Source: Candidatus Hydrothermus pacificus
Lineage (GTDB): Bacteria > Hydrothermota > Hydrothermia > Hydrothermales > Hydrothermaceae
Length of the DNA stretch: 64,000 nt
Reading direction: 5' to 3'
Assembly (NCBI GenBank): GCA_002011615.1
Contig: MTOH01000001.1
Location: 1 to 64,000, forward strand
The position numbers and the translations under genes are program-made. The notes under the pieces are model-generated. The model did no database searches. It worked only from the letters and a program-made list of their open reading frames with translations, and was not told where the DNA came from. Below are positions 63,073-64,000 of this stretch, in pieces; positions within the stretch are counted from its first letter, which is position 1; the number at the start of each line of letters is the position of its first letter.

Positions 63073-64000
63073 TTATTTCAAAAATACCACCTTATTAATC
63101 TTATTAATCTTTTTAAACTTTTCTGATTTTAATTTTATAAAATATATTCCCGGCTTGAATTTTAATTTTTTGAAACTTAGATATAAACTTCCAGAAGGTT
63201 TTAATTTCATAGAGTAAACCTTTTCTCCTAAAATGTTGTAAATATAAAAATCAGCAAGCTTTTTTGTCTTTAAAGAATAAAATATCCTTATACTGTCGGA
63301 TGTTATTGAAGGAAATACTTTAAAATAAGGAAGGAGCTTTTTATATTTTTCAGAAGCAGAGGGAGACATTTCATAAATATAGGTCACCCTGTTTTCCTCC
63401 TGATGCTGAACCGATAAAATCATATCGTTTATTCCGTTTCCGTTTATATCGTATACACAGGTTGAAATATTTCCTGTGTTGTAAGCATAATACTTCTGCC
63501 AGATGTAGGTATAGCCCTGACCCGGAATGTACTGGATTACACGCACTCCCGTTGTTAAGGAAAGGATAATTTCGGGTATCCCGTCACCCGTAACATCACC
63601 TGCTGATGAAACACAACCCATCTCTTGATTTGCTGTTGTATGAAGTGAATCACACCAGATAAGTTCATATTGATTATCTCCTGTCGCCTCTATTATCCAG
63701 ATGTCATCACGATTTGTATTAAAACCTATAAAAGCAGTACCGTGAATCATAACTTCGGGTTTTCCATTGTTGTTTACATCCCCGCAGAAGACAGCATCAT
63801 ATAAGTTATGAGATGTCCAAAGCCAGGGGTAAATATTCGCCGTATTAACAAGAGAATCATCTCCTACACACTCAAAAACCCTTATAGGGAAAATATAATC
63901 CTGAGCATCCGCAATAAAAATCTCAGGAAGTCCATCTTGATCAACGTCTCCCACTGCAGATCCTCCATTTGGAATACCGTAATAATAATCTTTGTGAAAC
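63073..64000 (-). CDS. Secreted FG-GAP/VCBS-repeat protein with T9SS tail, 5' end outside window
   Basis: The frame stays open to the window edge, so only the last 308 residues or so are seen; the GTG at 63954 is internal. Four calcium-binding-type FG-GAP motifs are visible: GDVDQDGLPEIFIAD, GDVNNNGKPEVMI, GDVTGDGIPEIIL and YDINGNGINDMIL. They would form part of an integrin-like propeller. The sorting tail occupies the last 85 residues (FYIYNILGEKVYSM, LKFKPGIYFIKL). Probably a large extracellular protein. Confidence 0.85.
   Translation of the reverse strand, partial: FHKDYYYGIPNGGSAVGDVDQDGLPEIFIADAQDYIFPIRVFECVGDDSLVNTANIYPWLWTSHNLYDAVFCGDVNNNGKPEVMIHGTAFIGFNTNRDDIWIIEATGDNQYELIWCDSLHTTANQEMGCVSSAGDVTGDGIPEIILSLTTGVRVIQYIPGQGYTYIWQKYYAYNTGNISTCVYDINGNGINDMILSVQHQEENRVTYIYEMSPSASEKYKKLLPYFKVFPSITSDSIRIFYSLKTKKLADFYIYNILGEKVYSMKLKPSGSLYLSFKKLKFKPGIYFIKLKSEKFKKINKINKVVFLK

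Overview
The window reads as a gene-dense, AT-rich bacterial chromosome segment with no phage, insertion sequence, CRISPR array or rRNA. Outer-membrane markers (CMP-KDO synthetase, an Omp85/BamA-like barrel, lipoproteins) point to a diderm cell. Five secreted proteins end in the short beta-sandwich sorting tail of the type IX secretion (T9SS, por) type. The gene mix (D-aminopeptidase DppA, RtcA, DUF763, a cyclic-2,3-diphosphoglycerate-synthase-like GTPase, KorAB, IorAB) and the very GC-rich stems of the one tRNA suggest an anaerobic thermophile of an uncultured FCB-like lineage such as candidate phylum WOR-3. That placement is inference, not a database result.

Layout. 1-2593 (+): end of a TPR/DUF4388/roadblock gene group. 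2585-7768 (-): operon PAP2 phosphatase, secreted peptidylarginine-deiminase-like enzyme, lipoprotein, DppA, RtcA. 7823-18158 (+): SfsA with a C-terminal extension, a seven-repeat propeller protein, KorAB, a BNR-repeat secreted protein, then lipoprotein, GT39 glycosyltransferase and Omp85-like protein. 18263-18336 (-): tRNA-Arg(CCT). 18449-22796 (+): rpsT-rpmH-rnpA-yidD-yidC-khpB-mnmE. 22808-29555 (-): hslU, MEMO-family gene, a large chemoreceptor-like/solute-binding-protein fusion, DUF763, dtd. 29619-36972 (+): a class I amidotransferase, then a nine-gene complex I operon (nuoABCDHIJKL). 37013-43779: FetAB, MuiA-like, MscS, an enoyl-ACP-reductase-like SDR, DUF2914 and MgtE. 43751-48697 (-): rpoZ-coaBC-udg-ymdB-fumAB-kdsB. 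48758-52807 (-): a secreted propeller protein, an AIR-synthase-like protein and glutamine synthetase. 52903-59514: IorAB (+), GT2 (-), pntAA-pntAB-pntB (+). 59580-62789: a membrane protein (+), ccmD-ccmC and a GTPase (-). 63073 to the window end (-): a partial FG-GAP/T9SS protein.

Metabolically, KorAB and IorAB would reduce ferredoxin while oxidising 2-oxoacids and aryl pyruvates. The membrane complex I lacks its NADH-input module here and could take electrons from ferredoxin. Transhydrogenase would set the NADPH/NADH ratio, and fumarase belongs to the C4 branch. CcmC and CcmD imply c-type cytochromes.

Expression signals are unusually regular. The clearest promoters have TTGAnn and TATAAT-like boxes about 18 bases apart. 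At most operon heads lacking a Shine-Dalgarno sequence the -10 box sits only 6-9 bases before the ATG, which implies leaderless mRNAs. Convergent genes usually meet with overlapping or abutting stop codons and leave no room for a hairpin terminator. The most unusual protein is the 1035-residue fusion at 24323-27430. It carries two chemoreceptor-like helical hairpins and a family 5 solute-binding domain but no membrane segment or signal peptide.
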